Assembly: GCA_003254925.1 (NCBI GenBank)
Contig: QANZ01020782.1
Span: 23,434 to 87,433, forward strand
Source of the DNA: Chamaecrista fasciculata
Lineage: Eukaryota; Streptophyta; Magnoliopsida; Fabales; Fabaceae
Length of the DNA stretch: 64,000 nucleotides
Direction of reading: 5' to 3'
The translations under genes and the position numbers were made by a program. Position 1 is the stretch's first letter; every line of letters begins with the position of its first letter. Of the stretch, positions 9,915 through 23,500 are shown piece after piece. The notes under the pieces were generated by a model, which worked only from the letters and a program-made list of their open reading frames with translations, was not told where the DNA came from and searched no databases.

Positions 9915-10495
9915 TTAAAACAAAGTTATACAAAGATTTATTAATAAATAGTTGGTTATCTGTTCTTCAATCACCTTCATCTTGATTGCCACGAGGTGGA
10001 TCATTTGAAGAATTGTTGTGAGGAGTGTTTTGAAAACAAACTTCATTAGAACCCTCTCTGATTCAAAAGCAACGAATCTAGAATTCGATGAGAGTAAAAC
10101 ACCAAGTAAGCAATTGGCAATGGCTACTAACTGTTGACACTTTCCATGCAAATGAAAGATGGCTTTGTGAGCATAATTAGTCCCTTCTTCAACACAAATT
10201 GTGTTCTCTCCACATATCCTGGCAGCTAGCAATAATTCATGTATGCACTCTGAGGCCGAACACTCTCGGTTATTCAAGAAGTTTCTCAAAAGATCCAAAG
10301 CGATCATATGCTCACCTTGGCCATAGTAACAGAGCCAGAGTGAAATAATTTTCTCTTTTCTGTATAGTTCCCGGGAGCAAATCCTCAACCTGATGAGTGA
10401 CAATTGTTAGTTCACCATAGTAACAAAGACCCAGAGCTGCATTTCTCTGAATTTCGGCTATTCTAATCCTTCCAATCAATCTATCGCTTCTTGCG
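9915..10495 (-). pseudogene. NPG1-like (TTC7-type, TPR) gene relic
   Basis: From about 10490 on the minus strand one frame reads RIRIAEIQRNAALGLCYYGE, then VEDLLPGTIQKRENYFTLAL. After a frameshift near 10330 the next frame continues CYYGQGEHMIALDLLRNFLN, ARICGENTICVEEGTNYAHK and CQQLVAIANCLLGVLLSSNS to SERVLM. These blocks resemble the middle TPR region of plant NPG1/NPGR proteins, calmodulin-binding proteins needed for pollen germination. The frame then degenerates and ends at 9915. There is no start, no remaining C-terminal TPR part and no visible splice sites at the break. I judge it a broken fragment; the family call is from motif memory. Confidence 0.65.
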
Positions 10496-10499
10496 ATGC

Positions 10500-12021
10500 C
10501 ATGTCGCCTACTAAACCTGTTAGTTAGAATGCATAAGAAAAATATATCGAGAGGGGGGATTGGAATTTAAAACTTTTTCGTTAGGTCAAAACAATTCTCT
10601 AAACAGTTCCTTAGAATGTTTCCTCCTCATTAAATTCCTTAACAGTTTCTTTATGAAAACAATTCCTTTACGAAACGGTTCCTTAAGAAAAATAGTTCCT
10701 TAACTCAGAAAAGGTAAAATGCGGAATATAAAGAGTTAAGAGAAGAGAGAACAATACAACCAACTTTATAGTGGTTCAAATAAAGATACTAATCCTTATA
10801 AAAAATTTTCTCTCTATCCTACGTCCACTCTACAAGCACAAAGTAAGGGAATTTTATGAAAGAATTTGAGGTTTCAAGATGAAAGAATTTGGGTTCTCTC
10901 ACAAAGAGAAGGATCACTAAGATCTTTTCCACAATGGAATACACATCAGATGTGATGAACAACTCTTAGCACTTAGCAGTTTGTATGATAATCATCCAGT
11001 AGTCTAGCAACTCATTAGTCTCGAACATTTGAAAGTTGAAGTTTTATAAACATGAAGGAGTTGTTTTGAATACAATTTAGAAATGTAGTCTAAATCCGAT
11101 CCTTAATGAGAAAAATTATACATGTTGGTCCCTCCTCCAATATATATATGGGTAACATTTTTTATAGTGCAACAACTGAAGAACAAAATTCATAAAAATA
11201 TATAATTCATACCCCAAAAATATACATTTTGGTCCCTCTAATATATAAATGGGTAATAGTTTTTGTAGTATAAAAATTTAAAAATAAAATTAAAAGACAG
11301 TAATGGGAAAAAATATATAATTCATTCTCAAAAAATTTATAGTCTGGCCTATCCTCTAATATATAATTAGAAATTCCCAAAACTTTATAATTTGGTCACT
11401 CCTCCGGTATATATTTGTCCATATAGGAGTTAAATGACTAATATTTAACTTTTTGAAGTATTATTTTAAATACTTTTAAAATTAACTAAATTTATTATAA
11501 TAACCAACTCCAAGTTAATATATTTCATCTGAGAATTCATTTATTTAACTCTTATAATAGAGATTAGTTTAATTAATGATTAATCAACCAAATTTAAAAG
11601 GATACAAATATAAAAATAAGTTTCAGCTTTGGTGGCATGATTAATATATTCATCTATACGGGATTAAATCGGTAATCAACTCTAAATTAATGTATTTTAT
11701 CTGAGAATTCATTTATTTAACTCTTACAATAGATTAATTTAATTAACCCTCTAACAAACAAATCTAAAAGGATGCAGAGATATAAGAATAAGTTTAAGTA
11801 TTTTATGAAAGTTTTTTAGAACTATATTTCAAGGCAAAAAAAAAGAGGTACAATTATCTTATGAAAGAATTAATAAATTTGTATATATAAGATGAATTAG
11901 TCTAAAAGAAAATTAACAATCCAAACATTATATAGACAAAGTAAATAACAAAATTATGAAACAAGTTTTTTTTGGCCTGAAAATTATGAAAAAATTTAAT
12001 TAGATGAAATAACATAAAGGG
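10500..12021. other. AT-rich intergenic sequence with degenerate repeats
   Basis: No gene is recognisable. Fragments of a repeat with 'tttggtccctcct...atatatgggtaa' occur near 11130, 11225 and 11395, and a direct repeat follows from 11502. The remainder is low-complexity AT-rich DNA. Confidence 0.5.
11502..11795. repeat. about 122-bp direct repeat, two copies
   Basis: Copies at 11502-11623 and 11674-11795 share the core ctgagaattcatttatttaa and the same order of flanking words (aaccaactc/aatcaactc, then aaaaggat and ataagttt). The copies differ by several substitutions and small gaps, so the duplication is old. Confidence 0.7.
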
Positions 12022-12274
12022 AAAAGTGCTTATGATATTTCCAAAGTATGAGGTCAATTTCAATTGTATTCTTAATGTTTTTTTGGGTCAATTGTACATA
12101 TAATATTTCATATTTTAGTTAATTGTATCTCCAATATTTTATATTTGAGTCAATTGTATCTTTAAATTGAGGATATAATTGACAAAAAAAATATTAATAT
12201 ATATTTGATCCAAAAAACTTTGAAAATACAACTGAAATTAAATCCATATTTTAATGATACCGAAAGTACTTTTG
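12022..12274. mobile_element. palindromic MITE
   Basis: The left end aaaagtgcttatgatatttc and the reverse complement of the right end (aaaagtactttcggtatcat) match over about 50 bp. The interior alternates 'caattgtat' words on the two strands. It resembles the element at 38713. Confidence 0.55.
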
Positions 12275-12419
12275 TCACTACTACTACTAGTAATAAAAAC
12301 ACCCAATATCATACCTTTCATCTTTGGGATCCACATGAAGTTTTGACTTTTGACTTGAAATATATAAAAATCACTTAATTTTTAACTAAAAGTTTTATGT
12401 TATAAATAAGGTAAAATAG

Positions 12420-12583
12420 TCAAATAATCAGTCCTCATATTATAAGGTGAAGGAAAGAGAGAGATGGAGAAGGCAAAGAGAAAGAGAGGCACTAGAAAGT
12501 CAGAGATCATAATGAAACAAAAAATAACTTGAGGACTAAAATATAACTCATCTTATAATATGAGGACCAGTTCAAGTATTTGA
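12420..12583. mobile_element. small MITE with about 30-bp inverted ends
   Basis: The left end contains agtcctcatattataaggtg and the right end catcttataatatgaggacc, which are inverted copies with few mismatches. The interior is a purine-rich stretch (gaaagagagagatgg). No coding capacity. Confidence 0.6.
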
Positions 12584-12699
12584 TAATCAATAAAAGCCAG
12601 TAGCAATTTGCAAATTAGCGGGAAATTAAGCGTCAAAAATACGTCACCCAGCCTATATTGTTATAATTTATAGTTAAATTTATTCTGCTATTTATTTTT

Positions 12700-13544
12700 G
12701 TGTCTCTTCTTGTTCACTCTCAAGAGTAACAAGCTCCTTCTGCTTCTTCTTCTTCTTCAACCTCGCGATTAAGAAAGTTATCGAAGAATCTTACTCGCTG
12801 CCGTTGAAACTCCATACTCGATTCTACAGCATACAGTCTTTAAAACCTAGACGCTAACAATTGGAGGTCTGTTAATTTTTTTTTTTGTTCTTCTTAGTTA
12901 TTTGAAATAAGGGCTAAAGAACTGCAATAAATTGTTTTGGTCTTCTAAAATTAGCTGCATTTATTTCAAAAAGATTCGATTCATATTGGATTATTAGATG
13001 CGTAGCCGATGACATATTTCAAATCGTCTTTCCCGACATTGAAGAATAAGAAGAGTGATATCTGAAGATGTTTATGAAACGAACACGGAATTGTTTAGCT
13101 TGACGATATTTCAATGCGAAGTTTTAACCATTATACGAATATGTAAACCTGGTAAAAGTTTATTATCAAGAGATTATTCGCTAATTGTTAGGAAATTTGA
13201 TGCTCTTTTCATTGAATAATAACTCGATGAGTATTCTTAGCAGAAAAGGTAACTCTCTATTGAGATATAGCGGGATCAATGTGAGTCTTTTCCTGTTTCT
13301 GTTTTGCTTTAATTGATACAATGTGCTTTTCAATGAAATCCAGGCATGAAATGTGAAAGACAAGTGTCTACATCCTTCGGAACAGTTTGGCAATTGTGCA
13401 AAAAACATCATATGCCCTCATATGATGTCATGTTAGTGCAGAAACCTTCCTGAAATTCAAAGTTTACTTTGTCTGTTGACTGTTGATATGATTTTCTCTA
13501 ATAATCATTTGGCAAAATTGTAGGTTTTATTACTTTGAAGATTA
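12700..13544 (+). promoter_or_regulatory. probable promoter and 5' leader of the hAT-derived gene
   Basis: A CT-rich leader (cttctgcttcttcttcttct near 12740) lies 800 bp upstream of the start codon. A donor-like gag|gtctgt near 12867 and an acceptor attgtag at 13517-13523, 21 bases before the ATG, suggest a 5' untranslated intron. This is inferred from splice consensus only. Confidence 0.4.
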
Positions 13545-15547
13545 ATGGCAAAATCAGAAAGTAAAAATGCAACTAAGGAAGAGGTAGAGGATGAATTTTC
13601 TGAGTTTGATCAATCAAAGAAAAGAAAATGCATGCATTCTGAGTTGGAAAAGACAAAGATGAAGGATCGAAGTTCTGAATGCTGTACCTACCAGAACCTT
13701 GCTGCAGCAAAGTCAAAAAATGATGCTTCGCACTCGAGGGTAATTAAAACAGATGCATCCTCGACTTTAGTAGACCTTGAAGGAATTCAAAAGACTTTTT
13801 CAAGATTTATTGTATGTGCAAATCTATCTTTTAGTGCTGTTAAGTTACCTAGTTTTATATATATGTTGCAAAGACTTAATCCAGATTATGACTACAAGAG
13901 ATTGAGCCAGCATCGAGGCAAGAGAGTTATGATGGCTGATTATGTAATTGAAAGAGACTTTGTGCTACATGAGTTGGGAGAAGCACCTGGTAAGATCTCT
14001 TTAAGTTTAGATTATTGGACAGTTAAACACACTGATGATGAATATTTGTGTATAACTGCTCATTGGATTGACAAAGATTGGAAAATGCAAAAGAAGATCA
14101 TTTACTTCAAAGGTATAACGCTTCCAATTTCTGGAATTTCACTAGCTGATGAGGTAGCCACATGCTTGTCTGAATGGAACATTGATGGCAAAATTTGTAC
14201 CATTACATTGGACAATTCGCACAATAATGATGTGATGGCTACTTTTTTGAAATCGAAGTCTTCTATACATAAGAATTTGTTATGTGGTGGTGTGTTTTTC
14301 CAAGTAAAATGTTTTCGTGACATTTTCAACTGGATTGTGCTAACGGCTCTTAAAAAGGTTGAAAATATTGTTTCGAAGATTCGTAATGGGGTGAAATACA
14401 TTAAGTTGTCAGCTTCTAGGAAGAAAAAATTTTATGATATGGCTGAGAAAATTTTTCATTTGGATACAAGCAGAAAATTGAAGACTGACGTACGTGTGAG
14501 ATGGAATTCTACATTTCTAATGCTTGAACGTGCCATCTTCTACAGGGAAGTATTTCAACACTGGGAACAAAATGATAATTCTTTTGGAATGTTTGTACCA
14601 TCTGATGCAGAGTGGAAAAAGATTGAAGAAGTTAACAAATTTTTGAAGACTTTTTATGATGTGATTTGTTTATTTTCTGCCACCAAGAGTCCAACTTCTG
14701 ATATCTATTTTCTACAGTTGTGGTTAATTTATCGATGCTTATCAAAGGCAAGTATAGATACCCCTGAGTTCATGTCTGATATGATTGCAGAAATAGTAAA
14801 GAAGTTTCAGAATTACTGGGAAGAACATGTCTTATTACTCTCTTGTGCTGTTGTATTGGATCCAAGGTTTAAGCTTCGTTTTGTTAAGTTTTGTTACAGT
14901 AAGATTTATGATAATGTTGAAGAGCGGATAAATACTGTAGTCAATACTCTTCAAGCATTATTTGATCATTACAAAGAAATGTCTACTGTGACTTCCATTT
15001 CAACAACAGAAGGTTCTGGAGACTGTGACTCAATAAGTTTAGACGACTATGATTTGGATAAAGGTTATGATCTGTATATGCGTTCCATAGTACAAAAGTC
15101 AGAGCTACAAAGTTACTTAGACTTAGATGGACGTAGTCACTTTAAAAATCCAGAGTTTGATATTTTACATTTCTGGAATTGGCAAGCTATGAGTTCTCCT
15201 GCACTTGCATCATTGGCTCGAGATATATTAGCTATTCCTATCTCTGTTGTGGCATCTGAATCAGTACCTTGTATTGGAAAGAAGGTAATTAACACTTGGA
15301 TGAGTTCATTAAATGAGAAGACTTTGCAGGCTCTAGTATGTTTAGAAGATTGGTGCCGTGCAAAAGGTGTTGATTAATTTTCATTTGATATCTTATGATT
15401 AATTTTTATTATATTTCTCCAAACATAGATTTTGCTAATCTTTTTTTGTTCAATAAATTGCATGTAGGTGGTTCTAGCATCTTGGGATTTCCAGTGGATG
15501 ATGTGGAGTCATCTGATGATGAAGATGATATTGTCAACGCAGGGTAA
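13545..15547 (+). CDS. hAT transposase-derived (RICESLEEPER/DAYSLEEPER-like) protein
   Basis: The main exon, 13545-15366, encodes a hAT-type RNase H-like region. The SLDYWTVK block carries a conserved Asp at about residue 156, TLDNSHNND carries an Asp at about 223, and VRVRWNSTFLML follows. A C-terminal dimerisation region (LDLDGRSHFKNPEFDILHFW, LARDILAIPIS, SLNEKTLQALVCLEDW) completes it. No N-terminal BED zinc finger is present, and the usual HVRCxAHxxNL block is eroded to QVKCFRDIFNW. Reading straight through ends at 15377. A GT at 15367 and an AG at 15466-15467 would instead join a second exon, 15468-15547, in phase, adding an acidic tail (VESSDDEDD) and giving 633 residues. No terminal inverted repeats are seen around it. 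An intact long frame without mobile ends suggests a domesticated or recently immobilised gene; activity as a transposase is unlikely. Confidence 0.8.
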
Positions 15548-15660
15548 ATTTTCTGATGTTTGTAAGTTCTTGATATTGGTTTGTATGTAGAAGATCCACT
15601 TTGAAAAAACTATAGAATCTTAATCATTGGTCTGTCATTCCATCTTTGATATTATTCTTA

Positions 15661-15981
15661 GGCCAAAGTGCACTTTTGGTCCTATAAATTTTGCTCAGGT
15701 CTCTTACTTTTGGTTTCATAACCTTTTTTGTTGCACTTTTGGTCTCGTATCTTTTGCTCAAGTTTCAATTTGCTCTCTTGGGTCAAGTTATAGAATTGGT
15801 CTCATATCTTTGCAAAAGGTTCTATATTGTGAGACTAACAGTGGAACTTTTTGCGAAGATACGGGACCAAACCTGCAATAAAAAAAGAGACCAATTCTGC
15901 ATGTGACCAAAAGATGAGATCAAAAGTATAACAAAAAAAAGACCAGGGCTAAAGATATGGGACCAAAAGTGCATTTTGGAC
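15661..15981. mobile_element. palindromic MITE with GGCCAAAGTGCAC ends
   Basis: The left end ggccaaagtgcacttttggt and right end accaaaagtgcattttggac are inverted copies. The interior repeats 'ttttggtctcatatctttgc'-like words, with complements in the right half. No clean target duplication is seen. Confidence 0.65.
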
Positions 15982-16281
15982 TTGTTTTATTATTTTAAGT
16001 TCAGTATTGAAGCTAAGCAACAAGTCAAGAATAGACTATTTCTTCATAATTTAGAGCAGAATTGTAAAGCTTCATGACGGGGCTTACTATCTTACGCTTT
16101 CACATTATACATTGTATCATATTCAAAGATGATGAATAAAGGAAGGATCCTAAGAACAAGTCTCCGAAAGTGAAAGGAAAAAAAAGACTAAAAAGCAAAG
16201 AAAATTAGAGTTTTAACTTTTAACCCTGCACTGCAACAATGGATTAACACGAAGGTAAGTGTGAAAAATAGAAAACTTTTT

Positions 16282-16547
16282 GGGTAAATTACACTTTGGT
16301 ACCCTGTGGTTTGACCCTATTTCACTTTAGTACCCTGTGATTTGAAACCTAACACTTTGGTACTCTGTGGTATTCTCCATTAACACTTTGGTACCCTTTG
16401 GAGCTATTTTGTAATTTTAACTATAACCAATTTTGAAAAAATTACATATTGACCCCAAAAAATTTTCAAAAAATTACAAATAGGTTCCTTGATACATATT
16501 ATTTAGGGACTAAAATGAAAAATTTTAAAAAAATTGGGGTCAATATG
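16282..16547. mobile_element. half of a GGGTAAATT-family element
   Basis: This begins gggtaaattacactttggta and follows the left half of the 9404-9832 MITE almost base for base through 'attggggtcaatatg'. The mirror right half is missing. It is a truncated copy. Confidence 0.75.
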
Positions 16548-16796
16548 AAAGTATTGAAGTGTGAAATATAATAGCTGTGAGAAAGAGTTTGAACACGTTA
16601 AGCCACCTAAGGTGACCGAAGAGTGAAGGCCCATCTTGGAATCCTTCACTATTTAATTCTTTTGAACAAAATTTATCAATGATCTCATCATACTTATGAT
16701 TTTTTTGCTATTTTTGTAATAATTTTGTTCAAAACCAACCCTATTGTATTAGTTTCAAATATCTTTCTGATCAGAGTATTAGTTAAAATTATGATT

Positions 16797-17054
16797 AAAA
16801 CTTCATTTTGGTTTCTAATATTTAATTTTGTTTTGAATTTTTGGTTCCTAATATTCTCTTTTTTTTTTTTTTTCTTTTTCACCTCTAATATTTCTAAGTC
16901 TTACACTTAGTCATTGAACCATTTTTCATCCAAACTTTTGTTGAAGTAATGGAGAAGTGGAGTTTTTAACAAAAGTTTGGATAAAAAAATAGTTCAGAGA
17001 ATAAAGATAAAAAAACTTCTTAAAAATATTAGAGATTAAAACGGAACTTAGGAC
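16797..17054. mobile_element. degenerate palindromic MITE
   Basis: The left arm (aaaacttcattttggtttct) and right arm (attagagattaaaacggaac) are imperfect inverted copies around a centre where caaacttttgtt (about 16931) pairs with aacaaaagtttg (about 16968). The arms are diverged and contain a long T run. Confidence 0.5.
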
Positions 17055-17504
17055 AAATATTGAGGAGCAAGATAAAGTTATGAACAAAAAAAGTATTTAT
17101 CAGGTTTGCAATTTTGCATTAAATGACTTGTGTACTAGTTATTTTTCTGGGCCTAGACTTGTTTACTAGTTTTANTAACAATTTAGTCTTTGAATAATAG
17201 AAATATATTATTTAATCACTGAATAACTACAAATGTCAAATCAAACGTTAAATACATATTTTCGTTAAATACATATTTTCGTGCACGTTAGGGCACAGAA
17301 AGCCTCTAATATATATATATATCTCAGAAAAATTGCAAAATTGCAACTTTTCTTAGGCCACTTTCCAAACCTCAAAACCCTCCTCAAGCCTCACCCTTCT
17401 TCTTTCCCTTCAGCTTTGTGTTTTTCATTCACTCTTTTCAAGTTTCAACTTCTCTCTCTGTTCGAAACAAAGACTCTCTCCTTCCTTCTTCTTCTTCTTC
17501 TTCC

Positions 17505-20500
17505 ATGGATGACGACGATGAGTTCGGAGATTTGTACACTGACGTCCTCTTACCCTTTGCTTCCACATCTTCTTCCACGCCTCAGCCTCCTCCTCCTCAG
17601 TTATCTACTACGCCACCGTCTTCTAGCCGTTCGATCGATCTCAATCTCCGGACCGATCATGAAGATATTCGCTTCGGAGCTTCAAGCCCTAATTCCTCTC
17701 TTCCTCGCCAATCCTCGGATCAGACCAAAGCTCCCGACCACAAGGAATCTATCCTCGCCGCCGCCGCTTCTAATTCTGCTCCGGACACGATCGGCGGCAG
17801 CGATGAAGGGAAGCAGAATCAGAAGCAGGAGGAGGAATCGGATGCGGTTGTTGAACGTCGTGGGGATGCGGAATCATCAGCAGATAGGGCTTTAGTGGAT
17901 TTGAACCGTGGTAATAAGGAATCTGGCATTGACGGTGAGAGAAGCGAAGGTGCTGATTTGATGGAGAAAGATGTGAGATTTGATATAGAGGAGGACGGCG
18001 ATGGAATTGAAGATGTGGGTTCGGAGCCAATTATTCCTGGGTTATCATCTAGTGATGCTATTCCTGGTGGTTTGGTTACTGAAGCTTCACGAAGGATGAT
18101 GGATGAGAGTGGTGACAGAGGAGACGGCGGCGGCGATGATTGGGAGGATAGTGACAGTGAGGATGATTTGCAGATAGTGTTGAATGACAACAATCATTTG
18201 GGTATGGAAAGAGGTGGAATGGTGGGTGATGACGATGATGATGATGAAGATAGTGAACTGGTTATTGTGGCAGATGGAGACCCAAATCAGCCTGCGGATG
18301 TACAAGAATGGGGTGAGAGCACAGCTCAACCCGTGGATGGTGAGAGGAAGGATATGGGTGATTCAGCTAAAGCCAGTGGGGTCGTGACTGTGGTGCCAAA
18401 AGTTGGGTATAGCAATCATGGTTATCATCCATTTCATTCTCAATTTAAGGTCAGTGTCTTGTGTCACGTGAAAGGCGATTTCTTGTACTTGGGGTTTCTC
18501 TCTTGTTTCTCCCTTCTGACTATATATACTATATATAAATAATTAGATTGTAACTGTTTAGACCAATAATTGTACAAAGTGATGTTTTGCTTCATTTGTT
18601 GTTGAAATGGAATTTGACGATTTTGATTTGGCGTTATTACATCTCTTTTGTACTTGTGAAAAACGTGGAAAAGGCTGAATGGAAGTAATAAAAAGCAGCT
18701 CATGTATAGCATCGTTCAAGATGAAGTAATAAAACTATGGAAGGCTTTTGGTTCAAAAGTTATAAGGCTGCGCAATGAAATAAAAATGCTTCGGGCTAAC
18801 TTAATTGGTCATCTTTTGCATAGTTAACAAATTTTCTGATGTGGCTTCTGTCACTGAACTTAATTACAATCGCTTAGATACATGGAAAGGTTAACGTTAT
18901 TCTTTCTACTCACTCACATCGAAAGAATTTAAATGTCTATCTGAGTCGCCTAGCTGAGGCCTGGATTTAAGGACTAGACAGGCAAAACCAGAAGTGAAAG
19001 ACAGCTAGGGTATATGTGGCATATTTATTGGAAATGGAGAGGGTAAATCTCTGAGATATATAGATAGGAGAGGTACGAGAGAGAGTATCTTAATTAATTA
19101 GATGTTTGTCTTACTTAATTTTTTTTCTCTCTCCCTCTTCGTCTGCCTATCTCTCAGCTAATTTTTCCCTCTTTGTCTCCATCCTGATCCATATTTATAA
19201 ATTTCGCTTCATAAGAGTAAAAAAAAAAGGGGGGGGGGGNNNNNNNNNNNNNNNNNNNNNNNNNNNNNGGGGGGGGGGGGGGTTGGACTTAACGACTTAG
19301 GCATGATAGCATGGTTATTCCCTTGGTAATTCTTCAATTGCCTTGTGGATGTGTAAGTAATATGATAACTTGAGTTTTACCCCCTCTTTGTTAATCACTT
19401 GCATGCACATCTTGAGACGTGAAATCCTCTACTTTTCCATTAACCATTGTTGGATGGTTGCATGGAACTGCAACTCTACTCAAGGTTTGTTGATGAGATT
19501 AACCTACTAAATATTCAACCAAGATGACATTTTTTTTTAATTTTGGTTCCTTTCATTCTTATAATCAGTTTATGGGATGTTTGCTCATTCCGACAGTGCT
19601 ATAAAGCAATTTTGCTGGTTTGACTTTCTTTAGTGATATTTTTTTGGGGTTACTTTTAGGGAATCAAGAAGCAAATCAATCTGATGCTTTATATGTGTTC
19701 TCACTTTTTTGTGAAATGCTATATAAATTGACTGTGGGACACTTGAAATTTACGGGTGTTTATATTGAATAAATCTTACAAGCTTTAGGGTTACTGAGTT
19801 TAGAAGTTGTAGTACGAGCTACTTGTTAATTTCTCATCTATTTTATGAATTATACAGTGAAAAAAGGATTAGAAAAGAAAGAAATTAAAATACCACCTTT
19901 AAGTATGAAGACTACTATAATAATTTAGTAATGCTCAGAAAATTTGGATCTGTGAACACATAATCTGATGTGCAAATATTCCTCATATTTTGTGCATAAC
20001 CAAATAATGATATTTTCTAGAGTACAAAGTCTATTATATTAGTGCAAGGTCTTCTACTATTTTATAAGTGTATAACTTAGGCTGTAATTTTTAGTGAAGT
20101 AGTTGTCATTATATTGATGTCCATTGTTTTAGAAATCATATTTGAGATGTCACTCTATATTATACAACAACCACATCTGATAATGAGACAATTATGGATT
20201 CATATTTATTTTCTAAACCTCAGCTGGTTTGGTTATAGACAACTATTATATCAATGGATAAACTATTTTACGTTTTCACTTGATCCCCTTGGTGTTACTC
20301 TCGCATGACAAGTTTGAGGCTTCCTTCAAGAGAATATTAATCTTAGTTACTAAAGTGCTTCTGTTCTCTATACTACATTCTTGTTCATCCATGACAACCT
20401 CTTTAATATACTTGAGAAAAATGAAAAAGTTGCTTTCCACATGAACATTTATTCCCTCCTTTAACTAGATTTTTTCTTTGACTATGCCATCTCTGCTTAC

Positions 20501-23500
20501 CTATAGTTGTATGGCCTCGTAACAGTATTTCACATGTATTTCTGTGAACATTAAACTTTATATGGCTTCTATGTCCATGTTTTCTTTACAGTCGGTGATC
20601 TGGTCATGTTATTTTGGTTGTAATTCTTTATTTTCTCCTACGTTGCTTTGCTGAATTTAATTTAAGGCATTGTGTTTCTGGCTTTGCATCTGATAAATTG
20701 CTGCGGAAATATTGAAAAGATTTGACATTTTGTTTACTATTGTGATGCAGTATGTCAGGCCTGGTGCAGCTCCAATGCCTGGGGCAAGTGCCTCTACTCC
20801 AGGAGTATCTACTGGTCAGATTCGTCCACTTGCCAACATGGGTCCAGTGGCTGGTCGCGGTAGAGGCGACTGGAGACCCCCTGGAATAAAAGGTGGTCCT
20901 GCTGGCGCTGCTTTGCCAAAAGGTTTTCATGCAGGTCCTGGATTACCTGTCTGGGGCAACAGTGGAGCAGGGCGAGGTTTTGGTGGTGGACTGGAATTTA
21001 CACTTCCATCTCACAAGTAAATCTTGATTCACTTAATATTATTCTGTCTGTAAATGCATGAAGAGACTACATTATGTAATCTTTCAGATGCCTTACCTGA
21101 AAGGAAATTTCTTGCCTTTTGTTTTAAGAACATGATTGACTATTAGAGAATTTTTATTCCAAGCATAAAATGCTGATATACTGAGAATGTTTTATGTTTG
21201 CCTATTTTTTTTGTTACATCAAAAAAATTTATGTAACTACATGTATCCAGGTCACTTTCCCCCCCTAATATTCTGTAATTATTAAATTGTATGTCTTTGT
21301 GAGTTCTGTGTTTTTATGATCTATCAATAGCTTTTAAAAAATATTGAGTAGATTATTGTTTCCATCCCTGAGTAATAACTAGCTTCTCAATTTTGTCCCC
21401 CAAGTTTAATCCTTCATTAGGTTTTCTACTAGTTTCCTTTTCTTTGAGACCAGATTGAGAAGTTAGACCTGTTGCTTTGACAGATAAAGGATGAAAATGA
21501 TTGATAAAAAATAATTGGGGGATTAATTTGAAAGGATTTCACATTGGAGGAGTAAACTGCAAAGTTTGTCATCCTTTAGGGACTAGAACAATAATTTGCT
21601 CAAAAGATTATCTATTACTAGTTTTGCCCATTCTTGTGGTTCGTTAATTAACAGTATGCTTGCATTTGGATGGATTATTTTTTCTGACAAAATATCTTGC
21701 TAATGATGTTAGATATTTTCATGTTTTCTGGAGTTCAGCAATTCCATATATCTTTCTAATCTTGTGTTGGGATTTTAGACACAGGTTGAATTTCTGAATG
21801 CAGGATGCTTTTATCTCTGTATTTGATGTTTTTGGCAGTCTTCTCTCTGATTATGTAGAACTAAATTTCAGTTGTTAACAGCTGATGTTTGCTTATTTAA
21901 CCCTGCCAATAACTGTCAGGACTATATTTGATGTTGATATTGATGGTTTTGAGGAGAAACCATGGAAATATCCTGGCGTTGATGCATCTGACTTTTTTAA
22001 CTTTGGTTTGAATGAGGAGACTTGGAAAGATTACTGCAAGCAGCTGGTAACATTCTTATGTTCATATTCTCAAAAAATTTAGTGAAGAGTAGACTCATTT
22101 TTCCTTTTGCATTTGACTTTCTAGGAACAACTTCGCTTGGAGTCTACAATGCAAAGTAAAATTCGAGTTTATGAAAGTGGCCGAACAGAACCGGTAAGGG
22201 GTGACATTATATCTTAAGAAGATGAGACTATTCATCATCCCGTTTGTCATCTTATATGTTGTCTTTTTGTGTTTTTCTTAAAAACATCTTATTGAGTTAA
22301 TATCATTGCAGGAGTACGATCCAGATTTACCCCCTGAATTAGCAGCAGCTACTGGTGTGCATGATATTCGTGGGGAAAATACAAATTCCGGAAAGTTAGA
22401 TGTTGGACAAAGTGATATTGGGAAAGGCTCTGGACGTGTGAGGCCAGCACTGGTATGTCTTCTGTCTAATGTATATTTTGCATCAATTTTTTTTTGGGGT
22501 TAAATTTGTTGAATTTTGCCCATGTTAGGGCCAGAAGTATGTTTTTTATGTAGCTGGTCAGTAAAAAATTAATTTTTCTTTTGTCAGTCTGCTTTCCCTT
22601 TTTTTCTAATTAGTCTGTTATCAATATTTTCCACCAGCCAACTGGGAGAGCAATACAGGTGGAAGGTGGTTATGGCGAACGTCTTCCTTCCATTGACACC
22701 CGACCTCCTCGAATCCGTGATTCAGATGCTATCATTGAGGTATTTGATCGTTTTCTGATTAAGCATATGCTGTCCTTAAATGATTTCCTTTATGCTACAT
22801 CCTGCTTCTTCAGTTTACACGTTGCTAAAAAGTATTTGTGTGAATAGATTGTTTGTCAGGATTCTGCTGATGATGATTCCTCTACGGGGGCTGCTGTCCC
22901 ATATCAATCTGAGGGAGGAGAACCTCAGAGAGAGGATTTTCAAGAAGATATTGAAGATATTCCGAAGGTGGAGCATGAGTATTTTGAAGGTTTTCCACGA
23001 GATTCTAATAGTAGGAGAGATCTGGGTGGAAGAAGAATTCCAGTCATGAATTCCTCTCCTGCTAACATTCCTGAAGAAGCTGAAAGTTTGGTGTTCCCTC
23101 ATGAAGAACCAGTCAACCACCCAAGTCCTAGGGGCCAAGCTCCTAGACCTCGTGGTGGCAATGTTGTCGCCTCTTATGAGGAAAGGTATGAAAGAGTCCT
23201 GGATGTTAGCCTATGGAATTGTATAATATCCACTGTTATGTTGCGACTTTTACTGCATATATCCAGTTGATCCTGATTAAACTGTAAATTCTTATTCAAC
23301 TGTGAGCCTTCTTTTCTTTTTTTCCCTAAAGTAAGTTGTACGCCCATTAAATGCTGCATGTACTACAGAAAAGATAAAAAAATATCTTGATTACTTGTTC
23401 ATTTGAGTTTAAACTTTAAAGTTTGTTTTTTATTAAGAATGGTGTTTCTCGATAGCATGGTTATTGGCAAACAGTAAGCTATTCATGTGGATGTTGGTTT

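Noticed and set aside
18087-18329. Minus-strand frames opposite FIP1-A exon 1
   Set aside because: They are shadows of the acidic GAT/GAC-rich coding strand, which reads as His/Ile-rich on the other strand.
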